Of a DNA stretch of 64,000 bases, positions 8,999-21,846 are shown one piece after another. Below the pieces are notes generated by a model. The model ran no database searches. It worked only from the letters and a program-made list of their open reading frames with translations, and was not told where the DNA came from. The DNA comes from Prinia subflava (taxonomy: Eukaryota > Chordata > Aves > Passeriformes > Cisticolidae), in NCBI RefSeq assembly GCF_021018805.1, contig NW_026960609.1:2790001-2854000 (forward strand). The letters run 5' to 3'. The stretch's first letter is position 1. Each line of letters opens with the position of its first letter. The translations under genes were made by a program, and so were the position numbers.

Positions 8999-9323
8999 TG
9001 TCACAGTGGACACGGGAAGAACCACACAAGGACACGCTGGTGAGCGAAGCAGGAAAAGAGAGCGAGTTTATTTACAAAACCCAGTTTTATACATTTGCCA
9101 TGGTGCCCGTGGATTGGAGGATGGAATTCCACCTCTCAATCCACGTTGGTCGAGCTAACTGTCAATCACATTTCTCCTCCTACCTAGAAATATGTAAACA
9201 ATAAAAGACAGTTAGCAAAACATGGCCAGTGTTTATAGTAGAAGGTGTGATAAGGTGAAACTTCTGACTCCAATATGAAGAACATAGCAGAAGGCTAAAA
9301 AAGTCTTCAAAACCAGGGTGACA
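8999..9323 (-). repeat. 5' LTR of provirus A (promoter and poly(A) signals)
   Basis: 325 bp. On the minus strand a TATAAAA box lies at 9085-9091 and an AATAAA signal at 9067-9072, about 15 bases apart. That gives a very short R region. TSD CCCAAT follows at 9324-9329. One indel separates it from the 3' LTR. Confidence 0.92.
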
Positions 9324-9680
9324 CCCAATCTAGGTGCAATTTTCTAAGTTCGTAAAACTACAAAAAACTACGAAAAGCAGCATCAAAAACCTACGCATAT
9401 AGCATATCAGTGCAAAAACTCTATCTTGCTAGCGTAAAAGTTCTATTTTATTGTGCGTAAAAATTCTATCTTGTTATGTGAAAAACTCTATCTTAACATA
9501 CGTAAAAAACTATCTTATTTGCGCAAAATTCATACCAAAAATTTTAAACAGTACTCTATTTTTGTTGTGTCTAAACTCTATCACTAGGCCTGAAGCTCTG
9601 TACTTCTACACTAACAACTAGGCACTTAGGGCATGTGAAGCTTAAAACTGAGGCTTAGATTTCTACTTTATGCATATATG
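9324..9680. repeat. AT-rich periodic repeat between two LTRs
   Basis: Between provirus A and the next solo LTR, a short unit of the form (C)GTAAAAA-CTCTATCTT recurs five or six times with drift between about 9405 and 9520. Copies begin roughly every 22-30 bases. The sequence joins 2114 once provirus A is removed. No coding potential and no known family recognised. Confidence 0.5.
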
Positions 9681-10255
9681 TGTCGCGGTGCCTTTAAGAG
9701 AACTCAGTCTCTCTGCCTGCCTCGGCTAGCTCAGACACCGCAGCAGGCTAAAGGGTACAGCTAGGCAAGTCACATAAGCCGGCTGATCCCTGTGAGTTCT
9801 TGTTCTGAGAGGCTGTGTGAGGCGGTGGAGAATGCTGACAATGATGGAGAAGAAGAAGGGAGGAGCCAGTCCAGTAAAATGACAGATTTATTTGGGGGTC
9901 CCACGAGACCTCCTTACCACCTGTCAGATGCTCAAAACTGCCCCCGAGGCTCTTCTGACCTGCCGTTTTATACAACAGTGAAATGGGGTGTGGTAAGGAG
10001 GTTACAACCAATGGGTTTCAACTAAAGAGGTGGTACGAACATGGGGTGACATAACCGAAACCAATCAGGGACAACAGGGAGGGGTTTACACAGACTATGA
10101 GAAAAGATTGACAAATAACTGAATAGCTACATGACTTTGGGGAATTACAGGATAATACCAACAGGGGAAAAATGGGGTACAAGGAACATACCATTGTGCA
10201 ATCAACCTGCACAAACCTAACAAACTTATTATGAACTTACTTCCACACCACCACA
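9681..10255 (-). mobile_element. Solo LTR with 6-bp TSD TATATG
   Basis: 575 bp, TGTCGCGG...CCACCACA, flanked by TATATG at 9675-9680 and 10256-10261. On the minus strand it has TATAAAA (9966-9972) and AATAAA (9887-9892) in promoter-then-poly(A) order. A 6-bp duplication points to a class II (ERVK-like) origin. No internal region remains, as expected after LTR-LTR recombination. The exact right end depends on the TSD choice. Confidence 0.75.
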
Positions 10256-11987
10256 TATATGGCTTTATATATTTTAATTTTTCTAAAGGTTTTAATTCAA
10301 TCCCTTCACATTTCACTCTCTGTGGAAGATCCATGGAAACATGGACTCCAACAGAAACCTATAAGCAAAATAGAAATGAAGGTGAGCTTTGAGATGTAAG
10401 ATGCCAAGCCATTAGTTACTGAACAACCAGAAAACAATGGTTTAGCCAGCTGAAGGAGAATCCCTCTTGATTGAACAATACCCTTAGCAAATAAAGGGAT
10501 GCCAAGTGTCCAAAGGTTGGGGGGACCCTGCCAATGTGGCAGGGAAGAGAAAATGGGTCTATAAAGTAGCTTTTAGAGTTTAAAATGTTACACGATATGG
10601 TAATGTAGTACTTCTAATAGGCTGTATGTAGATTCTATAGGATTTGTGTCTTTTACTGGTTGGATGTTGTAAATTAGCATATTCAGTATGGAAAAAGATA
10701 TAATGAATTGCAACCAGCTCTTAAGGGTCTCTCAGGCATGCCTATAAGCTGTAGCTGGCAGCTTTTAGGCTGGGCTCTGTATCACCCACGACCCTGGACT
10801 GCTGTAACACCATCTTGCAATAAACAGCATTTTGGAATAGAGCCGCCTGGAATCCCGCATCTCTCTCTGACTACTCGCACCGGGACATCTCTCCCAACCG
10901 GTGAGTGTTGTCTGTCATTTCTGGTGAGGGTACTTGGTTCTGTTCCAGGCTAAGGAAGTGAACATTACTGTATTGGGAGCTTGTAAAACTAAAATAATTT
11001 TAAAAACCTGACCAAAACAGATGTACTGGACCATCAAGAAATTGATGTAATATGGTATAAAGAAAGTTTCTACTGTGTGAGCTCTTTTCCCAGATAAAAT
11101 GTGTCATTTTGGTAGTTATGGTATTTTTCATCGATGCCTTTATTTTGTTTTGAACCTCGATATTAGGCAAAAATAATTTGAGCCACTTAAAACATCATAC
11201 TACAAGAAGTAATTGAAACAAAGAAGGTCAAACAGCAGCAGCAATAATAATAAAGCTTATTTTATTGATGGAAACTGATAAAAAAAATCTACAGATACAC
11301 TTCTGTGTTGATTAGCACCATACCTTTTTTGAAACAATGTTAAGTAAATTTGAGAATTTGACCCTAGGTCTTGAAAATATATCTGTTACAGGGTCATCTT
11401 CCTCCTTCAAAAGTGCATGCATTATGTGCATTATTTAGAAAAAATCAGTGCTAAAGAGAAAGGAAAAGAAATGAAAAGCATAGTTTTGGACTCCTTTGGA
11501 TCATGGTGAGGCCTGAGGTTAGGGGATGCACCACCACACACAGAGAGTAGAGACAGGAGGTGCGGGGTCTACTGTCTCGTACTATGGCAAAATAGATCCT
11601 TTTCTGTAAGAGAGTGTCTAGTCTTTCTGATCAAGCTTCCACTGCTTGGGAGTATCTTCTCTTGGCTCTTTATAAATTTCCTTCAATGAGGGTGCCATTA
11701 TTGGGGTTCCCAATACCTCTGAGGGGCCAGCCCTTGCAGAGAAATGGCTTAATAATAGCAAGACAACTTCTCTGGATATGCTTTGTAAAATAAAAGGTTT
11801 TAATAATGACAAAAAAATTAAACATTATAGAACAAAGAAATACAAGCTGAACACTGTAGAAAACACACACTGGCTAAGGCAGTCCAAAAAAAACTAGAGC
11901 ACCTCTGTGTTGTCCTTTTAGTACTGGATTGTTTAGGTGGGCTATTTGGCACTTTGCCCAATGAACTTGGCAACAGGCTTTGAGGTA
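10256..11987. other. Host DNA with a possible LTR remnant near 10640-10905
   Basis: Mostly AT-rich with no gene. Around 10780-10905 there is a GC-richer stretch with AATAAA (about 10819) followed by a CCGGGACATCTCTC-type sequence. It looks like the R-U5 end of an avian ERV LTR on the plus strand, but I find no TSD or partner. The rest shows no structure I can name. Confidence 0.35.
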
Positions 11988-11993
11988 CACTTC

Positions 11994-12337
11994 TGTTGTT
12001 ATGTCTGTATGTTATCAGACGGCACAGGAATAACAACATGACCCTCCATGATGGTAAAGATGAGAGCAAACTTTATTCTTCTAAATTCTACTTTTATAGA
12101 GTAGTACGGTACAAAGAATGTGATTGGTTATTCAGCGTCTATACCCTTTTGTAAACATTTCTTTTGCCAGTAAACATGTTGGAAAAAACACCACCTGCGG
12201 ATGGTTTCTCACTTCCCAAGGTTTGTTTGAATTCCTCCTTAAGATTTTCAGGCTAACATGAGAAAGTTGCTCGCTTGCCTTTCACACAGATGCTGGCAGA
12301 GCCTGAAGCCTAAATTCAGACCAATGTCAGGCCCACA
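11994..12337 (-). mobile_element. Solo LTR (family K/I) with TSD CACTTC
   Basis: 344 bp, TGTTGTTA...GCCCACA on the plus strand, with perfect CACTTC duplications at 11988-11993 and 12338-12343. The minus strand has TATAAAAG followed by AATAAAGT. A second copy of the same family lies in opposite orientation at 60934-61271, inside a CR1 element. The two are clearly alignable end to end with scattered substitutions. Confidence 0.85.
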
Positions 12338-12343
12338 CACTTC

Positions 12344-15300
12344 CAAAGCCCATTCAGTGCCTCTGTGCTGGCACTGAGCCAGTTACAATCAGAAGGCTAT
12401 AGAAAATTCTAGTTTAACTTCCTTACATGTTCCAAGGTAAGGTGAAGCTCTTTCCCTTATATAGAAACACTTGCTTGGGTGTGGAAATGCATTGCTACAT
12501 GCCATCACCTCTCAGATCACTTGTGTCTCACTGTCAAACTCTGTATGATTATATAGATCTGAATATATATATATATGTGTACTTATTTTAGTTTTTCAAA
12601 GTTGCATAAGGGGCTCTTTCCCCCCTTGTGCTTGTTTCTCCATGCCAGTCTCTAACATTAATCTTTGAGTTCCTGACAATCTTGTCCATTCTATACAGAT
12701 AGCCACATTTGTCTCTTGACAGCAGTTTGTTGTGAAGGAGTAACTCTGAACATAGGCACTGTTGACTCTTCTGTAGCACTGGCAAGGCCGTACTTTGTGG
12801 TCTGATCTTTCCAAAACTTCAGGAGGAAAGAAAAAATATGGCAGTCAGTCTGCTGTAAATCTGGAGAATCTGGAAAAGCTTATGGTGTGCCTGTGCTTAC
12901 CTATAGCCACTTCACATGTCTGTGGGTTGTGGGTTGGTTGTGAATACTGTGCTGTGGACAAGCACTGGGGATGTGGCCCGGCATTTTACACTTGCACTCG
13001 ATTCATCTAATTATGAATCACCTTGGCTTAATTTCAAAAGCTCTTTTTGGAACAAAAGGTGTCTCTTCCACTTAATATAGAACACTGCAAAAATCATCCT
13101 TCGAATCATTCAGTGGAATGGAAAAAGCAAACCAGAGCTGCACAGTAGTGTTTGCACTTGGTGAAGCAGGTGGGAGAGGTGCGGAGGGTGAAGCGTTCCC
13201 TGCCTCCCTCTCAAATGGCATATGGCAAGTTACCCTCGGTGGCCATGAGCCCTCTGCCACAGCAATTATTTTAAAGTTATTGTTTCTCTTAGACCAAATA
13301 CTGTGGCACAAGTGGAGGTCCCTTGTTAGTGCCACATTCAATTAAAAGGACACAGCTGAGGCACTCAGGGGACCAACAGAGCCCTGTCTGATCTCATCAC
13401 TCAGCAGAGAGCAGCCTCGGGGACTGGCTCTGCTGCCAGGTGGCCCAAGCACCTTGCCCATCCCAGGGTGGCTCAGTGGGGTGATCTCTGTGCCAGGGAA
13501 GAGTATGGCAGTGAGGAGTGGCTGTGCTGGGGCTGGCAGGTGGCTGCAGTGTGGGGGTTCGGCCTGGGTGTGGCTGGGGTAGCAGAGAGCCCTGATTACC
13601 GCGATGGGCGCACAGATGTCATTTTCCACACTACTGGTCACAGCGTGTGACAGGCACCCAGCACTGTTGCACAGCCAGGCATGGCTTAGGAATGGGGGCA
13701 ACAGCCTGAAGACTTGTCTGAAATTTGTTCTTCTGCAGAAAACCATGTGTTGAGGATGGTGCACGTGTGGTCATACAGGGAATGAGCCATCTGACTTTTC
13801 TGCTTATTGTTTCTCATTTCTTGTCTTTGATTTAGTTGTTTAGTTTTGTTGGGTTTTTTTGCCCCTGCCAATTAGATCCCACTTATTCAAAACTCACCTC
13901 AGAAAGTGGCCATGTGAGCCAAAATGCCTTCTGCTGATAAACACAGTGGGCTAACACTGGTGAGCTGAGCTCTCTACTGTGATTATTTTTTCATAGTGGG
14001 GTAGAAAATTTGAAAGCAAATGGGTAACATCATGCCAAGTTAGGAATGATCATGATGTCTTGGGTGGGGTGAATGTGACTGTTGTTTTAGAAATTAGTTT
14101 GTCAACAAACTGAAATTCAGACCAGAAGTAGACACATGAGTAATTCTTAAAAAGTTTGTCATAAGGAGTGAAAGGAGAGGAGAAAAACTGGTAGAAAACA
14201 TTCACAGAATCACAGAATTGTTGATAAGAAATAGTTTCTTAGTTTCTTAAGCTTTAAAGAGTTGAAAATCTGGTTTAGATGTGAATTTTTGTCTATACCT
14301 CAAGTTATTGGGTTGAATGGTGTGAGTCCCATGACATCTATTATTATTACATGGCAGATTCATTGGATTATCTCAGGAAAATCTTGCTTGGAATGTTTTG
14401 GGGTTTTTCTTCAAAACTGCAAAAAAGTCCCAAGCCAAAACAAAAAAACCAAACCAACCCAAACAAGAAAAAAAAATCAAAAACTCCCCTAAGTGTAAAA
14501 ATAAAACAAAATCTCACTGCTTTCTGGATTTAGTATAAAGAACAGGCCATTTCCTGAATAGAGATGTGCTTTTTTTTTTTTTTTGTAACTGTTGATTTAC
14601 AATGTTATCTGTGGTTACTGCTTGAAAGGTAAAATGAACACTGCAATTTATTACTAGAGCTGGCAACTGAGATTTAGATTGTATTTCAGATGTCTAATTT
14701 GTGTCAGTAACTTGTCAATATTAACACAGTTGGTAGAACTGATCATTGTGCCTATCAAATGTGCATATTTTGTTGTCTTTACCTCACTTTTGAATAGTCT
14801 TAGCTTTGATTGTCATCCTATAAAGTTGATACCTACAAAGGAAAACATTATGGAAGAATTTAAAAAACTGTACAGTACCTGGAAAACCACATAAAATAAA
14901 TGTTCATGAAGAGACAATTCTTCAGTATTCAGCCAGTGTTAAGCAGAATTTATTGTGTTCATTTAAAATGATTTTTAATTAAATCAACTTGCAATTTCCC
15001 ATGTATGTACAGTGTACAGTTAGAGCAGTGTTATTTTTTTAAACTCTTGTCTCAAAATTACATAAGATAAAGTTTGATGAGTTATTTTCTAATTCTTCTT
15101 AGAGATACCTTTTTTTTGAAAAGATTTTTTTTATGTTTTATAACATGAAAGCAAAAGACATTTATTATTCATTAAAAAAAAACCTTATAGTGACCAGGTT
15201 AGCTGTTGATCCCAGCAGAGCTGCAAAATGAAAAGCATCTTTGGCCACAGTGATTAAAAAGAAGGAATTAAAGGTTAGGATAAAAATGAATGTATGTTTG

Positions 15301-18294
15301 AATCTCTTTGTGTTTAGAATCATTCTTACTCTCTCTCTAGATATCTTTTTGCTATCTCCTACCACTTACTGCATTTCAAATGAGGTGTTGTTTCATCTCA
15401 ACCTGTAAAAATGAGCAGTCCTGGAAGGAAGAATATGAAAAAAAATTCTTTTTTGGGCAAAAAGACTAAATGAAATTATAGTGTGCTGAAGTCCTGTTTG
15501 AGCATTAGAGAGTAGGCTTTGAATAAGTCATTTGCACAGGAAAATATTTCACTTGAAGTGATGAGGATACAGTACAGCACCTTCTCAAAATGAGAGCTCT
15601 GATTTAGTTGCCATTATGGTATTCTTTAAACAGGAAAATCATTAATACTGTAAGATTATTCATATTGTATTCTTCCAAATTATCCAGTTCAAGAGATGTT
15701 TAACACTAGGTCATTTGACAGTGATGATGCAGAGCATTTCTGATGTGAAATTGACAGTGCATTTCACTTAAAGACATTACATTATGAATAGCCTGAGTTT
15801 CACAATGTGGTGTTAATCACTTCTGTGGAAACCACTGGCTGCTCAGCTTACTTCTACGAGGAGCAGGGAAACCTCCTTCTTGGGTAACGTGACTGCAAAT
15901 ATGGAAAAAGAAAAAGAGTTGGAGAATCCAAACAAAACATCCCCAAACTCCAACATTCCTTTTCAGTGATTCTAATTTGGGAATGGGGATAAGCACACTT
16001 CATATTTTATGAAATAAATGATAAAAATTTATGATATAAAATGATTGTGGTTATACTGGTTGCCTATAATGGCTGCTTCACCAGTATTTGCTAAAATGAT
16101 TCAAAAGTGCAAACACAAATCCCAGAGCAAACCATCTTTGACTTGTCCTTGAAACTATGGAACTGGAAGCTCTGTGACTTACTTCCCTTCCTTTGGTAGG
16201 ATTGTGTCATTTGGGAGAAAACCAGGGGTGGCCAAAATGCATCCTAGGACCAAAAAGTCCAATCTTAAGTGATATTGAATCTTTGTAACTTCCAGCAGAA
16301 CCTGCAGTGCCTTCTCTGGGGTATTCATCACTTTACAGCATCAGGAAGCAAACGTGGGTATATTTCCTGCTGTCTGCAATGAGAACTTGTGCTTATTTGA
16401 TAGGCACAAGGCTGCAGACTGCTGTCTGTCTGCCCTCTGTAAAGAAATCTCCTGTATTGGTCAGCAGTCAAAGAAGGAACAAATGTCAGGCTTTCAAAGT
16501 AGTGAAGTAATAAGAGAACCTAAATAATACAAATGAGTGCAACTGAGATGCTTTTTTATCTCTCTGGGAAATGTCAAACTGCTAGTTTCACTCTTTTTGT
16601 GCCAAAACTATTGAAGAAAATTCCAGCATCAGTTTTGTCTCCATTTTTTAAAAACTCAGGTGCTTCTCTCCACCTCCTGACTCAACATTCATCCATCCAC
16701 ATACACATGGTTCCCATGTATCCACCTCTCCTGTTTACACATCATTCAGTGCTCTATCTTAACCCATCACACAGCTAATAAGAAAAAGTATTAAAAAAAC
16801 ATATGTAGAGCAGAGGCATTTTAGATAACCCACAATACCTTATATGAATTTTTCATGCATTTTTAAAGTTTTCTTCTCAGCTGTCAAGATGAGGTATATG
16901 GGTTTGTAGTGCTCTCTGCTGTAGGGATGCAAATACTGTAGCTGGGGGAGTGTTAGGTGAGAAGCTCCAATTAATAATGTGTTGTTGTCTTAGACTGAAG
17001 ACAACTTAAATTCATAAGAGATCTTGATACTCTTTTTCTATATGAGAGAGTTGAATGTAACAGTGAAATGCACAGTCTGTATTGCAATGATACTGTATTC
17101 CAGCACTGAAATGCCAAGGAGTTTCTTCACACCAGTTTAACACATGGAAGAATTGAGAAATATAAAATTAGTGGCATTTCCTCCCTCTGAGGAGTTAAGT
17201 AATAACTCCCCTACAAAGAAAAGTTAGGACAAGTTGGTTTGTTGTTTTTTTTTTTTTTTTTTTTTTTGTGTGTCTTTTTGGTAATTTTAAAAACAATTTT
17301 GGAGCCTGACTTAAGGAATAATGGATCTGTGGAGTACTGGCTTTGAAAATAAAGAGAGATTTGATCCAGTCCTTAGATCAAAACTTTCAATACTTGCAAT
17401 GTTTCTTATACAGCCATAGTAGCCCAGGACTACAGATGTCTTCCTATTAATCCTGTAGGATAGATAAAGCCTCAATAAACATTCTGGAAATGTCAACTGG
17501 ATCTCAAGATATGAAAGGACAGTAGAAAACAGATAAAATTGTAGAATTGAGATGAGTTTTAAATGTGATCCAAATCTACAAAGCTTGGATCAGGATACAG
17601 GAAGCTGAAGGTAGAAACTTAGATATTTAAGTTGGAGATTTCAGCACTGAAGTTCACTAAATTTCAGATTTATGTTCCTCAAGTACAATATATAGAAGCT
17701 AAATAGACTTGCTGGTTGTACAGCATTAAAGTAAATGAAGCTGCATTATTAAAATACCTTAATATAGGTACAGACGTCAACTTCTAGGCAAATGTAGTAA
17801 TAGACTTCTGTAGAGTGTGGTTTAATCAAAATATGCTCACTTGATCCTAACAGTTTTCTCTTTAATCCCTGAAGCTTTGATGCTCCTGTGTGACACACTG
17901 CTGATTTGCTATGGAATCTGAACTCTTGAAAACCTGAGAGAGATATTGGCCAAGCAGGTAATTTAACTGCCAGCAATGTAACATAATGTGGACCTGCTGA
18001 GAATAATAGATTGTTTATCTGCTAATTCAAGATAAATAATATTTCTTTTAGCTTAAATGGTGATAACAGAGTTTAAAGAAAAAGTGGCGCTTTTTTCTAT
18101 TTATTTTCTTTGGAGAAAGAGTGTGTGTGTTTATGCATGGGAATAGGAAAAGGGAGATTCCTCAAGTCTTGATCAGTTATCAGTTGTGAATTCACCATGA
18201 TGCAAAGCTTTTAGCTGGAAAAGAACTACAGGATAAATGAGAAAATGGCGTATGTGCACATGTAACCTTTGAATTAGGAAAAATTCAAGCCACT
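12344..18294. other. Host intergenic DNA, no gene seen
   Basis: About 6 kb of mostly AT-rich sequence. A GC-richer island lies at about 13340-13690, with homopolymer T runs near 14571-14584 and 17242-17266. Short frames have no domain and no codon pattern that suggests an exon. A fragment at about 14200-14220 resembles the last bases of a reversed CR1 tail but is too short to call. Confidence 0.5.
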
Positions 18295-18680
18295 AATTAA
18301 AATAAAGTCAGGGAAAAGCTGGACAGATACAGGGAGTCAGTGCAGGTTAATGAAAGGAAGGTCATGCTTCACATATCCAATTAACTTCTCTGAGAAGGAG
18401 AGATGGTCAGTGGGACTTGACAGGGGTAAAGAAAAATATATAAAGTATTATGGCTTCAGGAAGGCTTTGTGACCCAGTACCACTGAAAAGGCAAGTACAT
18501 TTCATTAGCCAGTACGGGATTGATGGTGGAATTAGTCATTGGATAGAAAAGGGCTTGGAGCTTGGATCACGATGAGCAGCAAACTGCTGTTCACTGGTTG
18601 ACAAGAAGTGATGAATGAACCACTGCAGAATTGGTGTCCAGACTGGGTCAGCTTTCAGCACAAGGGAGAACTGTAAGCAG
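18295..18680 (+). mobile_element. Old CR1 LINE fragment (reverse transcriptase region)
   Basis: The sequence follows, with many indels, the part of CR1 ORF2 around the block encoding TK-GKSC...FCKAFD. Recognisable nucleotide landmarks are a CAGTGGGACTTGACAGGGGTAAAG stretch split by changes, AGGCTTTGTGACCCAGTACCAC, and the GGATTGATGG...TTGGATAG block. All reading frames are broken. The boundaries are approximate because divergence is high. Confidence 0.5.
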
Positions 18681-19839
18681 AGCAGACAATGAAGCATTAA
18701 CACTTATAGTAAACAATAATCTTGGTCTTGACAATTCTCATCAGTGTGCTAAAGAGACCTGGCTAGAGCTTAATTAAAAGGTAGTTTCCTTTGCTAACAT
18801 GTTAAATTATAACCTAATGGAAACTTTGTGGGGAAAAAAAAGAGAAAAAGAAAAATTATGTTCTTTAAATTACTTCAAGCTACAAGTCCTGCTGCATCTG
18901 CAAGTTGTGTTAAAGGAAGATAACAGAGTTGCTGGAATATTAGAGGCTTTCAGGCCCAATTCACAATTAATGGTAATGGTTATGTACCTTGAAATATGAA
19001 GAGGGGTTTTAAAAGATTTCACAGCACATGGATTCCTGAGCTCCAGGAAATACTGCATAACTGAAAAACATGAAGTGTGAAACTGGGTCATTGCTTTATT
19101 TTGAGATTCCCTTAGGGTGTGTGGAGGCACAGCATTTATGCTTGTTGTTGGACACTACTTTGCACTCTTGGGAAGGTATGAGGTGTTTCTGTCTGCATGG
19201 GTTAGTGCTGAACCCCTTGTTTGAGAAAAATAAAAGATATTGAAAAAATATGGTGCAGAGTAGTATTCCTCTAAAAGATAACGTGTGTTGTCAGCTATGA
19301 TGCATTGGAAAATCTGTGTGAAACAAGGGGTTTGTGCTGGGTGCCTATGTTCAACCTGCTGGCTTTCTTTACCAATGCTGTAGCTTTCTGCAGAAGATGT
19401 ATCCCGGACGGGCAACAGGCCCAAGTGTTTTTATCTGTTTGCCCTGTTGTCATACTGATATTATACTACCAGCAACACATGCAAATTAGGGATGAGATTT
19501 TTTTCTAAGCATTTACAATTGATTTATCTGTGCTCCTTACCAAAAGTCAATGCTAAAATTCTCTTTGGTTTCAATGGGACAAAAGGAGTCTGTACTTTAT
19601 ACTTCTAAAAATTCAGCATTAATGCCTTTTTTCTTACCTTTGGCCCTATATATAGATGCAAAATCTGTTGATTGATTTCAGTGATAGTTATGCATAGGTA
19701 ATCAAAGGCAGAATTGGCTACAAAACATGTAGAAGTAACAGAGACCACGGGTGTGATGTCCTTCTGTGAGTCTTTTATTAAAAACACCAATATTATACAG
19801 TTTTCAACAATGTTAACTGCATAGAATGAGGTGTATACA
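18681..19839. other. Host intergenic DNA, no gene seen
   Basis: AT-rich sequence with no recognisable gene, repeat boundary or RNA gene. Confidence 0.5.
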
Positions 19840-20396
19840 GATGTATACATCAGGCAGCTGCACACCACAGCTTGTCTCACCACCCTGTGGGAATGGAGAA
19901 GACAATAATAAAAAAAAAGATGTAAAATTTGTGAGTTGAGGTATAGGCAATGTAATAGGACAGAAGAGAAAGGGAAATTAATAATAATAACAAGAAAAAC
20001 AACAACTATAAAAGGATTAGAATATAGAAAACAAGTGATACACAATGCAATTATCATAACCCACCAACAGATGTCCAGCCAGTTCCTGGGTAGTACCCCT
20101 CAGGCATCTTTCTCCCTACTTTATATACTGAGCAAGGCATGATATGGTATGGAATATCCTTTTGATCAGTTTGGGTCAGTTATCCAGGCTGTGTCTCCTC
20201 CCAGCATCTTGTGCCCTCCCTTGCTATTCTCTGGCAGGACAGCATGAGAAGCTGAAGAGTCCTTAATCACTGTTTAGCAACAACCACAACTTCAGTGTGT
20301 CACAAACCTCATTGTCTCTCATCCCAAATCCAAACCACAACTCTATACCACTGTCTAGAAGAATATTAAATTTATCCCAGCTGAAACCAGGAAACA
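19840..20396 (-). mobile_element. ERVL-type LTR (minus strand)
   Basis: On the minus strand it starts TGTTTCCTGGTTTCAGCTGGGATA at 20396 (split by changes), the start of a widespread avian ERVL LTR. It proceeds through the TATA-bearing block (TATATAAAG near 20115-20125), a TTATTATTATT stretch and the CCCACAGGGTGGTGAG-like end near 19885. The left end is poorly defined and no TSD was confirmed, so it may be truncated. Confidence 0.65.
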
Positions 20397-21343
20397 GGGT
20401 GGTATTTCTGCACTCTGTGCTGTTGTGAAAGCTGCATTCCTAAATGAAACTCTTCAGACTAATAATGTTTTCCTTTTTGCAGAGTAATAATATTCCAGTG
20501 AATTGCACTTGGCTTGGTTGGAGGGTTGGCACATTAGTATTGACCTTTGGCTAGCCAGATAAGCCTGTTTTGAGGCTTTGCAAAGTACTTAAGATGATTA
20601 TCTGTTCTACTGTGGTGTAAGTTGCCCTTCAGTATAACCTCTCAGTTTGAAAAACTTCTGTCTTGACTTGTGCTCTGGAGCTTTGAGAAAATAAAATTAA
20701 ATAAAAGAAAACATTCTCTTCAGAAAAAGTATCATGTCTTGTCATGTCTTGGTTGCAGAATTTCCATATGTAGTGAAGTCCAACAAGATCCTGTTACCAG
20801 CAGGCATCTCACAGTGCCTGAAAGCAAAACTAGAAGCTCTTTAATTGAACCCTACAGAGACCAGCAGCTTCTGTTTCTCAGTTCAGTGACCACATCTTGT
20901 TTCTTGTAATCAAGTAATTATTAGGCTAGTTGTTATGTCTCTGATTGTCTCATTTCTCCCCTTGTTCCTGAGTACTCAGTTTTCTCATTCAGATCAATGC
21001 TGGTGGCTGGTATGCAGTGGCTGCTGCTGCTGCATGCCCGGCTTGGATAGCTGCAGGCAGTGGAGTTCTGAATTCCTACTGTTATGAACGAATTCCCAGT
21101 GGGTATGAGGGCTAAAACAAACAAACAAAAACCCAAAAAAACTGCCTGTGTTTGCTGCTGTGGCCCTGGGAGGGAGGCAGGGCTGTGGCATTCTCCTACC
21201 TCATTAAAATGTGAAAAGGAGTGGCTCCTGTCTAAATGGCCCTGTCATTGTTCGCTGTAACTACCTTTTCAGCAGAGATGGAGACAAATGCATATGCATT
21301 TGTATATGCAAATAAAACCGACCCTGTGAATCCTGGGAGAGAT
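20397..21343. other. Host intergenic DNA, no gene seen
   Basis: No gene or repeat that I can support. Short ORFs around 20670-21191 look like chance. Confidence 0.45.
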
Positions 21344-21826
21344 TGTTAGAGAAACTGCACCCCAAGATGAGAAGCTAGATGCATCAGAGGAGAATTAGAG
21401 GGTGCCCTGGCCAAGGAAGGAGTGGACCCACCCCCTGGCTTGGTTTGAAGATTCACCATGACCTATGAGGAGTCTGAATGGAATGGGAACCAGCCATCTT
21501 AAGCAACAGACAGGCAATGGGAAACCCTCGAGGTTTTTCCCTGAGGGTAAAGAGCTGACTCTGCACTCCAGTGACAGATCGCTCACCACTCTGCCTTCTG
21601 ATGGTTGACCAGAGAGAGCTTCTAGCCATTCCTGTGGAGACAAGGACTTGCCACCTGCTGGGGGCATCTGAGTGAAGACCCACAACAGTACCTGCTCCGT
21701 CAGATCACCACAGCAGCGCAAAAAACTCCAGTTGGACTCTGCAATCCTGCTGATGACTTTAATAAATAGCTGATCACTTTAATAAAGAGCTGAATATTAA
21801 TAAAGGCATAAGCCCTGTTCTTTTCA
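21344..21826 (+). repeat. 5' LTR of element H
   Basis: Chosen from TGTTAGAGAAACTG to TTCA just before the PBS. It has three AATAAA-type signals in its last 70 bases. The left boundary is a guess, because there is no second LTR and no TSD to check it against. Confidence 0.45.
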
Positions 21827-21828
21827 AT

Positions 21829-21846
21829 TGGGGACTCGTCTGGGAT
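21829..21846 (+). other. Primer-binding site, tRNA-Pro type
   Basis: Reads TGGGGACTCGTCTGGGAT. It differs at two positions from the usual gammaretroviral tRNA-Pro PBS. Confidence 0.7.

Larger units (their letters stand above)
2115..9323 (-). mobile_element. Provirus A: env-less betaretrovirus-like ERV with open gag, dut-pro and pol
   Basis: A complete provirus of 7209 bp on the minus strand. Its LTRs (2115-2440 and 8999-9323) both run TG...CA. The 6-bp duplication CCCAAT lies at 2109-2114 and 9324-9329. The two LTRs differ by a single indel in a T/A run, so the insertion is very recent. In order on the minus strand come a tRNA-Trp PBS, gag, dut-pro and pol in successive -1 frames, and a polypurine tract. 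Only about 83 bases separate the pol stop from the 3' LTR, so there is no room for env. The tRNA-Trp primer is typical of avian alpharetroviruses, while the dut-pro domain and the double frameshift are betaretroviral. Absence of env implies an intracellular retrotransposing life cycle, which is an inference. One caution is the protease active-site change DPG. Confidence 0.95.

Noticed and set aside
9405..9520. CRISPR-like periodic repeats
   Set aside because: The units are degenerate and unevenly spaced, without unique spacers, and the sequence is a vertebrate genome.
14200..14225. CACAGAATCACAGAATTG resembling a reversed CR1 tail
   Set aside because: Too short, and the neighbouring bases do not continue as CR1.
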